Shown here one piece after another: positions 1 to 7,986 of a stretch of DNA of 64,000 nucleotides. The notes beneath the pieces were generated by a model. That model was not told where the DNA came from. It was given only the letters and a program-made list of their open reading frames with translations, and ran no database searches. Made by a program: the position numbers and the translations under genes. This stretch comes from Alkalihalobacillus sp. LMS6 (GTDB lineage Bacteria; Bacillota; Bacilli; Bacillales; Bacillaceae_D): the NCBI RefSeq assembly GCF_024362765.1, contig NZ_CP093302.1:3161564-3225563 (forward strand), written 5' to 3'. How positions within the stretch are numbered: the first letter of the stretch is position 1; every line of letters begins with the position of its first letter.

Positions 1-1
1 A

Positions 2-151
2 ATTGTTGGTGCAGGTGGAATTGGTCGCTTGTATACAAACTCACTAAATACATTTCAGTTTGATCAAGTACTCGCATTAATCCTTTACACATTGTTAGTT
101 GTTTTAGTCATAGATTTTATTAGTTTGAAAATTCGGGAGCGCTTAATATGA
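2..151 (+). CDS. phnE: Phosphonate ABC transporter permease PhnE, C-terminal end (partial)
   Basis: The 5' end lies outside the window; the visible 49 codons end at TGA 149-151. They encode the motif IVGAGGIGRL followed by a last hydrophobic helix and a short basic tail, the same ending as the next gene, which marks this as a PhnE-type permease subunit of a phosphonate/phosphite importer. The stop overlaps the start of the following gene (ATGA at 148-151), so the two permeases are translationally coupled and probably form a heterodimeric channel. Confidence in family is good; the substrate is inferred from the family only. Confidence 0.8.
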   Translation: MVGAGGIGRLYTNSLNTFQFDQVLALILYTLLVVLVIDFISLKIRERLI

Positions 152-951
152 GTGATTTAAGAAGTAAGGTTAAGAGACCGAAGAAAAACCGTATCAAAAC
201 AGCCTTTATTATTTTGATTTTGATTTTATTATATGTTTGGGGATTTGCAGGTATCAATTTCAGCGGCATCTCACCTAATGCAGGTACTGTAACATCCGCT
301 ATTCTTGATGGTTTCCTTAATCCAGAGTGGGATTACATCTACCGGCCTGGACAAGAAGATTTAATTCAAAATTTACTTGAAACCTTTGCCATTGCGCTAG
401 TTGGGATTACCTTATCGATCGTACTATCGTTTCCGATTGCATTTTGGGCAGCACGAAATTTAAGTGTAAAACGGATCATTTCTGGCTCAGGAAAATCTTT
501 TTTAAGCTTCTTCCGTACGTTTCCGGACATTGTTATGGCATTGCTTTTTATCACAATCGTTGGTCCCACCCCTTATGCCGGTATGCTTGCTCTCGGCGTG
601 AGTGCCATGGGGATGCTTGGAAAGCTTTACGCGGAGGAAATTGAATCGATTGATCCAGGTCCTTCAGAAGCACTTGTTGCGGCTGGTGCAAATAAACTAC
701 AGGTTCTTTTATTTGCAGTCGTGCCACAAGTCTTGCCTGGCTTCATTTCTGCAACCCTGTATCGTTTTGAAATTAACCTTCGTTCCGCAGCTACGTTAGG
801 GATCGTTGGTGCAGGTGGAATTGGTGCGCCACTTATTTTTGCGATTAATGGCCGAAGCTGGGACCGGGTTGCCGTTATTCTAATCGGATTAGTCCTGTTT
901 GTCTTAGTGATTGATTTAATCTCAAGTGCACTGCGTAAAAAGGTCATTTAA
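148..951 (+). CDS. phnE: Phosphonate ABC transporter permease PhnE (second subunit)
   Basis: A 267-residue inner-membrane permease. A first membrane helix lies at about residues 19-36, a long periplasm-facing loop follows (40-80), then the typical permease core with FRTFPD near 122-127, the EAA-type ATPase contact loop EALVAAGANK at 174-183 and GAGGIG at 221-226, seen also in the preceding partial gene. Both are PhnE family, so the importer uses two different permeases as in many Bacillaceae. It is the last gene of the operon, with a terminator directly behind. Phosphonate or phosphite as substrate is family knowledge, not shown by this sequence. Confidence 0.88.
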   Translation: MSDLRSKVKRPKKNRIKTAFIILILILLYVWGFAGINFSGISPNAGTVTSAILDGFLNPEWDYIYRPGQEDLIQNLLETFAIALVGITLSIVLSFPIAFWAARNLSVKRIISGSGKSFLSFFRTFPDIVMALLFITIVGPTPYAGMLALGVSAMGMLGKLYAEEIESIDPGPSEALVAAGANKLQVLLFAVVPQVLPGFISATLYRFEINLRSAATLGIVGAGGIGAPLIFAINGRSWDRVAVILIGLVLFVLVIDLISSALRKKVI

Positions 952-955
952 CAAG

Positions 956-989
956 AAAAGCGATTGGCTAACCGCCGATCGCTTTTTTT
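956..989 (+). terminator. Intrinsic terminator of the phn operon
   Basis: AAAGCGAT pairs with ATCGCTTT around a short loop and is followed by a run of T, right after the phnE stop codon. Confidence 0.85.
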
Positions 990-994
990 CTATG

Positions 995-2002
995 CTAGTT
1001 TTGTTCAATTACAAGCTTCCCGATCATTTTTCCTTCTTCAAGCTGTTTATGTGCTTGTTTCAAAGTACTCGCATTTAATGGCGATAGCACCTTTGTCATT
1101 GTGTGGCGTAGCTTCCCTTCATCAAACATCTGAGCCATTTTCGTTAGCATATTGTGTTGCTCAATTTGATCGTCCGTTTGAAACATCGACCGTGTAAACA
1201 TAAATTCCCAAGCAAACGTCACGCTTTTTGCACGGATCTTTTGCATGTCCAGCACATCTTTGTTCTCTACAATGGCGCAAATGGTGCCTTGTGGTTTAAT
1301 ACAAGCCGCCATCCCGTCCCAATGTTGGTTCGTATCCGCTAAACACAAAATATATTCAACTTCTTTATAGCCAATTTCTTGCAGTTGTTCATGAAGGTTT
1401 TGGCGATGATTGACGACGTGATCGGCTCCGAGTGTTTGACACCATTCTTTTGTCTCTTGTCTAGAAGCAGTAGCAATGACGTTTAACTCTTGTTGTTTAG
1501 CGAGCTGAATTGCAATGGAGCCAACACCACCGGCACCACCAATAATCAGGATTGCTTTTCCTTTGTCCTCATCGCTTATTTTCATTCGATCATACAGTGA
1601 TTCCCACGCTGTAATGGCTGTAAGTGGCATTGCTGCCGCTTCTGCAAACGTTAAGGTTGAAGGCATCTTCCCAACAAGACGCTCATCGACAAGCTGGTAT
1701 TCCGCGTTTGAACCATTTCGTGTAACATCACCGGCATAGTACACTTCATCTCCCACGTTGAAAAGAGTACATGCCTCTCCAACCGCTTTCACAACACCCG
1801 ACGCATCAAATCCAAGTATGCGCAATCGCTCTTCTCTTTCCTTTTTAGCCATTCGCTGCTTCGTATCAACAGGGTTTACCGATACTGCTTTCACTTCAAT
1901 TAACAGATCATGCCCCTCTGCGGTTGGGGTGTCTACCTCTTCATTTAACAAGCTATCTTCATGTTCAATTGGTAAATACTCGTACACTCCTACGGCTTTC
2001 AT
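995..2002 (-). CDS. Zinc-type alcohol dehydrogenase-like / NADPH:quinone oxidoreductase family protein
   Basis: A 335-residue medium-chain dehydrogenase/reductase. The N-terminal GroES-like half carries LGFDASGVVKAVG (about 63-75) and NPVDTKQR; the Rossmann half has the NADPH loop IIGGAGGVGSIAIQLA near 152-167. The Cys/His zinc ligands and structural four-cysteine lobe of true alcohol dehydrogenases are absent, so a zinc-free quinone or enone reductase of the YhdH/ZADH2 kind is most likely. The start ATG has GAGGG seven bases upstream. It stands alone, convergent to phnE and divergent from the next gene. The physiological substrate is unknown. Confidence 0.82.
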   Translation of the reverse strand: MKAVGVYEYLPIEHEDSLLNEEVDTPTAEGHDLLIEVKAVSVNPVDTKQRMAKKEREERLRILGFDASGVVKAVGEACTLFNVGDEVYYAGDVTRNGSNAEYQLVDERLVGKMPSTLTFAEAAAMPLTAITAWESLYDRMKISDEDKGKAILIIGGAGGVGSIAIQLAKQQELNVIATASRQETKEWCQTLGADHVVNHRQNLHEQLQEIGYKEVEYILCLADTNQHWDGMAACIKPQGTICAIVENKDVLDMQKIRAKSVTFAWEFMFTRSMFQTDDQIEQHNMLTKMAQMFDEGKLRHTMTKVLSPLNASTLKQAHKQLEEGKMIGKLVIEQN

Positions 2003-2132
2003 CCAAATCCCTCACTTTAGAACGCTTTCTTTTAGAGTAAACAATTAGCCACTTCCTTGTCTACTCTATTGCATTTCCTTTGCAAAATTAGTACCTTAAG
2101 AGAATGAAATCCAAAAGAAAAGCAGGTTATGA

Positions 2133-3647
2133 ATGATGTCACGTTCCCTATTAATTGAAAAAGACGTGCCCTGTCGCATGCGCGATGGCGTCACGCTCTA
2201 TGCAAATAGTTATCGCCTTAATGATCAAAATACCTATCCTGTACTGTTAACTCGTGTGATCGACGGGAAGGATTCACATCTCTTTCGCCCAACAGATCTA
2301 ATGAAATTAGTAGAAAAAGGCTATGTAGTTATCGTTCAAGATGTACGTGGACGATTTGCATCAGAAGGAACATTTACTCCTTTTTCTCATGAAGAAGAAG
2401 ACGGTTTTGATACGATTGAATGGGCGGTTCACCTTCCCTACACGACCAATAAGGTCGCTATGTTTGGTGAAGCGTACAGTGCCTACACACAATACGCTGC
2501 TGCAAAAGCCGCTCCTCCTCACCTTTCTGCCTTGTTTCCGATTCATTTCGTTGAATCAAAGCAAGCTTTTTCACATCGGAACCATTTTTTAAACAGTAAA
2601 AAAGTCATTGATACCGCACTATCGCTTACCAAAAATATAATTGAAAAGCGTGAGATGGAAACGGAACATAAAAGAGATCAGCTTTTTCATTTGTTTGCTT
2701 ATCAAGACCGTCAAGAAGCTCTCTACCGCTATCATCCGATCCAAAAACTACCTGTTTTTAAGATGCTTGGCGTTCAAGATCTTTTTACAACGCTTATTGA
2801 AACGTCTCCTGTTGAAACGGATTCACTTACGTATCCACCGTCTTATTTTTTAACAGGTTGGTTTGATGATGCGCTTTCTCATACGTTACGGGCTTTTCAA
2901 ACGGCAACTAAACAAGATTCGGACCGTCATCTCTTGCTTGTGGGTCCATGGACCGGAAATCGCTTAGAAATGCCTCAGCCTTTCGGGTATACGGCACATA
3001 TTGACTCTATGGCAAATGGAGGAAGTGTAACAGACTTTCAACTTCGGTGGTTTGATCGCTGGCTAAAAGACGAAAAAAATGGCGTCGATGAAGATGCGCA
3101 AGTGTTGTTGTTTGTCATGGGCATCAATAAGTGGAGAAAAGAGAAAACATGGCCTCTGGAACAAGACGAGCAACGACATGTACCTTTTACGTTTACAACA
3201 GTAGAAACGCCGCATCCTTTTTCACTTATGCAGAGTAGAGACGACAAACAGCTAACGTTTATTAGTACACCTTTTCAAGATATTCATGAGCTCATTGGCG
3301 CTCCCTTTTTGGAATTGGATATAAACCAAGACGAAAAGGTGGAGTCGTTTTATATTCGACTGCTAGCCGTTCCTAAAGATGGGGCCGCTTTTCAAATTAG
3401 CGATGGACTCGTAACGGTTTCTGAAGAAATATTGGACGAGAATACATTGAAAATCGAGCTTAGTGCAGTCGCTTATCACTTTAAAACTGGCGATCGTATA
3501 AAGGTGGAGGTGACAAACGTACCGAATCACATTTATCGTCCACATTCGGAAAGCTCTGTGGAGAGTTCTCTTCTAGCGCTTGCACCTTGTTTCTTCCGTC
3601 AACATACAAAATTTGTTTTGCCAATCGCCACACAGCCATTGCGCTAA
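2133..3647 (+). CDS. CocE/NonD (peptidase S15) family alpha/beta-hydrolase, probably catalytically inactive
   Basis: A 504-residue protein with the layout of CocE-type X-Pro acyl hydrolases: alpha/beta-hydrolase core (about 1-290: RDGVTLYAN, VIVQDVRGRFASEG, TIEWA) and a C-terminal jelly-roll domain (about 320-500). The nucleophile elbow, normally G-x-S-Y-x-G, reads G-E-A-Y-S-A here, with Ala114 (codon GCG at 2472-2474) in the serine position. The usual GPWSH/GPWTH histidine is replaced by Gly275 in GPWTGN. Only the aspartate region GWFDD looks intact. The frame is otherwise unbroken, so this is not a decaying pseudogene by sight. Function unknown; a binding role or altered chemistry are both possible. 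Confidence 0.75.
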   Translation: MMSRSLLIEKDVPCRMRDGVTLYANSYRLNDQNTYPVLLTRVIDGKDSHLFRPTDLMKLVEKGYVVIVQDVRGRFASEGTFTPFSHEEEDGFDTIEWAVHLPYTTNKVAMFGEAYSAYTQYAAAKAAPPHLSALFPIHFVESKQAFSHRNHFLNSKKVIDTALSLTKNIIEKREMETEHKRDQLFHLFAYQDRQEALYRYHPIQKLPVFKMLGVQDLFTTLIETSPVETDSLTYPPSYFLTGWFDDALSHTLRAFQTATKQDSDRHLLLVGPWTGNRLEMPQPFGYTAHIDSMANGGSVTDFQLRWFDRWLKDEKNGVDEDAQVLLFVMGINKWRKEKTWPLEQDEQRHVPFTFTTVETPHPFSLMQSRDDKQLTFISTPFQDIHELIGAPFLELDINQDEKVESFYIRLLAVPKDGAAFQISDGLVTVSEEILDENTLKIELSAVAYHFKTGDRIKVEVTNVPNHIYRPHSESSVESSLLALAPCFFRQHTKFVLPIATQPLR

Positions 3648-3654
3648 CAAAAAC

Positions 3655-3690
3655 ACCCAACCTCACGATTGAGGTTGGATGCTTTTTATC
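3655..3690. terminator. Bidirectional intrinsic terminator
   Basis: CCAACCTCA and TGAGGTTGG form a stem between two convergent genes. T-rich stretches lie downstream on both strands. Confidence 0.8.
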
Positions 3691-4324
3691 GTTCGATTGT
3701 AATGGATTGAATGATCGGTTCCTCACCTGGAGCTGGTGTTTCTCCATTCGTCTCCATCGTGGCAATCGCATCTACAACGTTCATACCAGACGTCACTTTT
3801 CCAAACGCGGCATAATTTCCATCTAATTGCGCATTATCTTCATGCATAATAAAGAATTGGGAGCCGGCTGTATCCATTCCTTGTGCACGAGCCATTGAGA
3901 TAACACCACGTTCATGCTTAATAGGGTTATCTACGTCGTTGCTTTCAAATTCACCTTTAATGCCATAACCCGGTCCGCCGGAACCATTTCCGGATGGATC
4001 TCCACCTTGAATCATAAACCCTTCAATAATTCGATGAAAGGTTAGACCTTCATAGAAATGATCTTCTGCCAATGCGACAAAATTATTAACCGTAACAGGT
4101 GCATGTTCAGGGTAGAGTTCAACAATGACTTCTCCACCATTTTCCATCTGGATTGTTGCAACTGGCGTATCACCTGCTTCAACAGGAACGTCAGGAACAC
4201 CTTCACCTGTTGACTCGTTCGTTTCTTCTGGAGCTTGCGCTTCATTAGCTGGATTCGGTTCTTCAGAGGAACCACAAGCTGTCACGATAAACAGGCTCGC
4301 TACTAACACAACTAGATATTTCAC
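3686..4324 (-). CDS. Cyclophilin-type peptidyl-prolyl cis-trans isomerase, lipoprotein
   Basis: A 212-residue secreted foldase. Residues 1-17 form a lipoprotein signal ending in the lipobox VTAC (Cys17), followed by an acidic, Pro/Glu-rich linker to about residue 52 and a complete small cyclophilin domain. The domain shows FHRIIEGFMIQGGDPSGNG and GSQFFIMH, the usual active-site segments. It should sit on the outer face of the membrane and assist folding of exported proteins. The GTG start overlaps nothing; its GAGGAG site lies in the last codons of the upstream lipoprotein gene (5-base gap), so the two are one operon. Confidence 0.9.
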   Translation of the reverse strand: MKYLVVLVASLFIVTACGSSEEPNPANEAQAPEETNESTGEGVPDVPVEAGDTPVATIQMENGGEVIVELYPEHAPVTVNNFVALAEDHFYEGLTFHRIIEGFMIQGGDPSGNGSGGPGYGIKGEFESNDVDNPIKHERGVISMARAQGMDTAGSQFFIMHEDNAQLDGNYAAFGKVTSGMNVVDAIATMETNGETPAPGEEPIIQSITIER

Positions 4325-4329
4325 CTTAC

Positions 4330-5094
4330 TTACTCCTCGTTCTTGGCATCTGATTCAGCTTCCATGTCATTCTCTTCTTCATGTTCTTCTTGAACAGCCT
4401 CAGCAAAATCTTCATTTTCTTCTTCGTGGATAATAATCCGCGCTGTATCTGATTGGGCAGGAATGCCTTCGACAATTTTACTACGAGGAATGACTTCAAC
4501 AATTAACCCAAGCTCTAAATCACCAGTATACCGTTCATATTCTTGTTCTTCACTCATGAGCAACACTTCCGTTGCAGGATCATAATTAAACCGCGTACCA
4601 GACTCATAATGTCCATCTTCACCAGAGATGAAAAAAGTCTGTTCTTCATCATTTACATTTGAAATCTTGCCCGTAATGGACATATCTTTGGATTGAATAA
4701 CGATTTTACTCGCAACGGTTTCATCCCGTTCTCCATCGTCATCTAATTCTTCATATACCGTTACATCAATATCGTTTTTTAAGTAGGATTGATTCACTCT
4801 TAAATAAGACGACAAATGCTTAATATACACTTCTGTTCGATTACTTAAATGAACAGGTGCACTCGCGTCATCGACGTCAAACGATTCAATACCTGGTAAT
4901 TGCTCTGCATCTTCATTGGAAACATGAGTCTGTAAACCAGCCATTGCGTGTTCATTACCTTCATATTCTATATTCGTAATCGTCCCATCTGTCGCAACCA
5001 TATCATCATCTGTAATTACATTTCGCTGTTGATTACAGGCCGCTAGAAAGACGATCAGTCCCATTGTCACAGCAAAAAAAAGGGCTTGTTTCAA
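4330..5094 (-). CDS. Lipoprotein of unknown function
   Basis: About 254 residues. A hydrophobic signal ends in FLAAC, a clear lipobox, and the mature protein is very acidic with a Glu/Asp-rich C-terminal tail after about residue 225. No known domain is recognised; the middle looks like beta-rich OB-like or lipocalin-like segments (TITNIEYEG, SITGKISNVNDEEQTFFISG). I chose TTG 5094 as the start because AGAGAGG is well spaced to it; GTG 5103 is an alternative. It is cotranscribed with the downstream cyclophilin lipoprotein, which hints at a job in extracytoplasmic protein handling, but that is inference. Confidence 0.7.
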   Translation of the reverse strand: MKQALFFAVTMGLIVFLAACNQQRNVITDDDMVATDGTITNIEYEGNEHAMAGLQTHVSNEDAEQLPGIESFDVDDASAPVHLSNRTEVYIKHLSSYLRVNQSYLKNDIDVTVYEELDDDGERDETVASKIVIQSKDMSITGKISNVNDEEQTFFISGEDGHYESGTRFNYDPATEVLLMSEEQEYERYTGDLELGLIVEVIPRSKIVEGIPAQSDTARIIIHEEENEDFAEAVQEEHEEENDMEAESDAKNEE

Positions 5095-5270
5095 TGAATC
5101 CACACCTCTCTTGCTCCTTTTTTCCTAGTATACCCTAAATCAAATCATTACGCTTTCTTAACAACTAGATTTCAATAATATCACACAACCCATTTGACAA
5201 ATGTCCATACTTTTAAAAAAATGTGTGCTATACTCCTCCTAAATGAATGTACGGACAGGAAGGGTTATTT

Positions 5271-6329
5271 ATGGATTTTTCGATTCGATACGTATCTTTT
5301 TTTGTGGTTGAAATTGATCCACAAAAAGACAGCCGCTCATATGATCATTACCAAACGATGGATGAAGAGCTATTTGATCGCAGCGCTTTATCTCACTTTC
5401 TTGAAGGTGAATTAAAACGAATTGTAAAGCGGAAGGCGCTGTCTCATCCAAACCACGCTCAAGCACCTACAAAAATTGGTCAATTTGTAACAGAAGGTGA
5501 GCATCCACTTGATTCAAATCCTAACTATGCCTTGTTTCAGCGAGCGTTACTTGCTGCTACAATTGATGATTTTAAGAAAGAAAGCGTGTCTTTTGTTGAA
5601 ACCTATCTAAGTACGAGCGCCGTTCGTGGAGGGGTTTTTCTTGTATGTCAGGCAAAACCGAAGAAATACTTTGACGACCCATTTTTATTTCTTTTAAAAT
5701 GTGATTTTCAAGACGATATCGCGGTTTTAAGTGATGCCACTACACTCTTAAAAAAAGTTGAACGCGCCATCACAACGAAAAATATGAAATCTATTCAATA
5801 TCCATACATGATTGAAGAAGGCATGCTTGAGCATGACAAAGTGAAAATCCACCAAGCCTCTCATGCCCGCTATTTCGAAGATTTTTTACCATTTGTGGAG
5901 TATGGCGATCCTATGCCAGAAGTCATTAAAACGCAGGTTCATACGATGGTTCAAGATCATGTAAATGAAGTATACACATCCGATAGCACCGAAAAACAAG
6001 AAATGGAAGAACGGCTTGAATCGTGGTCCGTTAGTGAAACAAGAGAGCTACAGGAGCAGCTCAATCACCATCAAGTTGTTGAAGCAACAGCGGCTATTAC
6101 CGCGCACATACCTGATTCCAAAACAACCATTAAACTAGGTGATGTTGTTGTGAAATTTCCATTGGAAGTTTATGGAACAAATGTCCATTTGGCAAAATTA
6201 AACGACCGCTACGTGCTCGTAGTCGATGCGGAGCAGGTGACGTTTGATAAGCATGCTTCGCCAATTGAGTTTTTAAAGCCTGATCATCTAGAGGCGGTTA
6301 TTCAACGGATGCAGCAAGACGACGAGTAA
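5271..6329 (+). CDS. DUF3900 family protein
   Basis: A 352-residue soluble protein matching, from memory, the DUF3900 family found in Bacillus and relatives: MDFSIRYVSFFVVE start, QAPTKIGQF, STSAVRGGVFLV, KYFDDPFLFLLKCDF, NMKSIQYPYM and IHQASHARYFEDFL blocks. There is no signal peptide or membrane segment. The start was set at ATG 5271, eight codons inside the longest frame, because AGGAAGGG lies six bases before it. It is a single gene, closed by a strong terminator. The biochemical role of the family is unknown; parts resemble nucleoid-associated NdpA-like folds, a weak impression only. Confidence 0.8.
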   Translation: MDFSIRYVSFFVVEIDPQKDSRSYDHYQTMDEELFDRSALSHFLEGELKRIVKRKALSHPNHAQAPTKIGQFVTEGEHPLDSNPNYALFQRALLAATIDDFKKESVSFVETYLSTSAVRGGVFLVCQAKPKKYFDDPFLFLLKCDFQDDIAVLSDATTLLKKVERAITTKNMKSIQYPYMIEEGMLEHDKVKIHQASHARYFEDFLPFVEYGDPMPEVIKTQVHTMVQDHVNEVYTSDSTEKQEMEERLESWSVSETRELQEQLNHHQVVEATAAITAHIPDSKTTIKLGDVVVKFPLEVYGTNVHLAKLNDRYVLVVDAEQVTFDKHASPIEFLKPDHLEAVIQRMQQDDE

Positions 6330-6340
6330 CAACGAACAAA

Positions 6341-6388
6341 AAAAACCTTCATGAATGAACGAGCCTGTTCCATTCACGAAGGTTTTTT
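6341..6388. terminator. Bidirectional intrinsic terminator
   Basis: AAAACCTTC and GAAGGTTTT, extended by GAATG/CATTC, form a long stem. A runs precede and T runs follow it, serving both convergent genes. Confidence 0.85.
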
Positions 6389-6411
6389 GATGATCTTGTT
6401 ATGTGGGTTGA

Positions 6412-6864
6412 TTAAATCTTCTTATAGCCACCTTGATAATACACAAGTGGTTCCCTGTCTGTTACAGCTACATCTTTCACTTTACCTATAAATAGCGTGT
6501 GGTCGCCTTGCACACTCGTATCATATAAATCACATGCGATCGTAGCAATCGCACCATCAATGGTTGGTAGTCCAGCAAAATTCGTTAACGCTAGATCTTC
6601 TTTTTCTTTTTGACGAGCAAAATGCATGGAAATGTCTTCATGACCTTCTGCTAATATACTCACTGCAAACGAACCTGCTTGCTCGATTACAGGTTTCATT
6701 CTTGCTTTATTATCGACCGATACAAGAATTAGTTTCGGGTCAAGCGATACAGATAAAAAGGCATTCGCTGTCATACCGTGAACCTCATTCTCAAGCTCCG
6801 TTGTGACAACCGTAACACCTGTTGTAAATTTACTCATTGCGGTTTTAAATAAACGATCATCCAT
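6412..6864 (-). CDS. Flavin reductase family protein
   Basis: A 150-residue protein of the HpaC/FlaRed type: MSKFTTGVTVVTTE at the N-terminus, GMTANAFLSVSLDPKLILVSVD for FMN binding (about 30-51) and the GDHTLFIGKVKDV segment near the C-terminus. Such enzymes reduce free FMN/FAD with NAD(P)H and hand it to a monooxygenase. No monooxygenase gene is adjacent, so the partner is unknown; the LLM monooxygenase at 54879-55973 has its own reductase next to it. GGAGGGG precedes the start. Confidence 0.85.
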   Translation of the reverse strand: MDDRLFKTAMSKFTTGVTVVTTELENEVHGMTANAFLSVSLDPKLILVSVDNKARMKPVIEQAGSFAVSILAEGHEDISMHFARQKEKEDLALTNFAGLPTIDGAIATIACDLYDTSVQGDHTLFIGKVKDVAVTDREPLVYYQGGYKKI

Positions 6865-7118
6865 TGTTTCCCCTCCTCATTCCTATCATTTCTCATATGT
6901 CTACTCCATTAAAATAATACCTACAATTAAAACACCTTGCAACAAGTTGAACTTGCATCAATCTTCCAACCCTATCGTATGCTATAGAAGAATGGATGAA
7001 TGGACATCTTGACTTTCTCATTTTACAATAATACATTTAATTCATTACGCTCGTATAACGTTCACTACATCATGAGAAATGAATGACGAAATGCGTTAAA
7101 CAGAAAGAAGGCGATTTG

Positions 7119-7886
7119 TTGATTACTCTTAAGTCTAAACGAGAACAAAGTATGATGCATGAAGCAGGGAAATTGCTTGCAGCATGCCACAAACAATTAT
7201 CCGATCAAATCAAACCTGGTGTAACAACCGCTGAGCTTGATCGTTTTGTAGAAGATTATTTAAAAAAGAACGGTGCTACACCAGAACAAAAAGGCTACAA
7301 CGGTTATAAATATGCCACTTGTGCGTCTATTAATGATGAGATTTGTCATGGATTCCCTCGATCGACACCTTTACAAGATGGGGATATTGTGACGATTGAT
7401 TCCGTCTTTAATTTAAATGGTGCACTCGCTGACTCCGCATGGACGTATGCTGTCGGTACGCCATCTCCAGAAGCACAAGCCTTAATGGATGTAACCCATC
7501 GTGCCCTGTATGAAGGCATTAAACAAGCTAAAGTTGGAAACCGTATCGGCGATATTGGTCACGCGATTCAATCCTATGTCGAACCAAAAGGCTATGCTGT
7601 TGTACGCGATTTTACAGGTCACGGAATTGGACCAACCTTACATGAACCACCCCAGATCCTTCATTACGGCTCACCTGGGAAAGGTCTTCGTTTAAAAGAA
7701 GGCATGGTCATTACGATTGAACCTATGATCAACATTGGCGAATACCCAAGCAAACTTGATTCCAATGGCTGGACGGCTCGAACGGTAGATGGCTCTTTAT
7801 CAGCTCAATACGAGCATACACTCGTCATTACCGCAGACGGTCCACTTATATTAACGGATCAAGGGGATGCACATTTGTACCTGTAA
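7119..7886 (+). CDS. map: Methionine aminopeptidase, type I
   Basis: Removes the initiator Met from nascent proteins. The five metal ligands are visible: Asp in TIDSVF, Asp in ALADSAW, His in FTGHGIG, Glu in TIEPMI and Glu in QYEHT. The ligand-bearing blocks are in family order and the length (255 residues) fits the single-domain type I form. I prefer the TTG start at 7119 (protein begins MITLKSKRE, as in relatives from memory), since AGAAGG lies seven bases upstream; the ATG at 7083 would add 12 unconserved residues. It stands alone, away from the ribosomal operon, so it is probably a second map copy. Confidence 0.88.
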   Translation: MITLKSKREQSMMHEAGKLLAACHKQLSDQIKPGVTTAELDRFVEDYLKKNGATPEQKGYNGYKYATCASINDEICHGFPRSTPLQDGDIVTIDSVFNLNGALADSAWTYAVGTPSPEAQALMDVTHRALYEGIKQAKVGNRIGDIGHAIQSYVEPKGYAVVRDFTGHGIGPTLHEPPQILHYGSPGKGLRLKEGMVITIEPMINIGEYPSKLDSNGWTARTVDGSLSAQYEHTLVITADGPLILTDQGDAHLYL

Positions 7887-7897
7887 CTCCTGTTTTA

Positions 7898-7929
7898 CCG
7901 CACGCGTACGATCGTGCGGGATTTTTTTT
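7898..7929 (+). terminator. Intrinsic terminator of map
   Basis: CCGCACG pairs with CGTGCGG and is followed by eight T. Confidence 0.88.
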
Positions 7930-7986
7930 GAAAACGTGTACTTAAAATAAGGGAAATAGGGAAAAGAAGGAAAAAGGAGGGAGAGC

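Noticed and set aside
2-825. Nearly identical 24-base segments at 2-25 and 802-825 as a recombination repeat or assembly duplication
   Set aside because: They encode the conserved IVGAGGIG motif in two paralogous PhnE permeases; flanking sequence differs.
627-947. Long antisense reading frames opposite real genes (for example here, 42654-43097, 52916-53401, 53594-53965)
   Set aside because: They mirror the codon structure of the real gene on the other strand and have no ribosome binding sites or known domains.
2466-2483. Ser116 of GEAYSA as a shifted nucleophile of the CocE-like protein
   Set aside because: It is two residues past the elbow position and lacks the following Gly spacing of G-x-S-x-G; only a structure could rescue the idea.
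5195-5234. TTGACA (5195-5200) and TATACT (5229-5234) as a sigma-A promoter of the DUF3900 gene
   Set aside because: The spacer would be 28 bases, far from 16-18. The TATACT may be real but has no matching -35.
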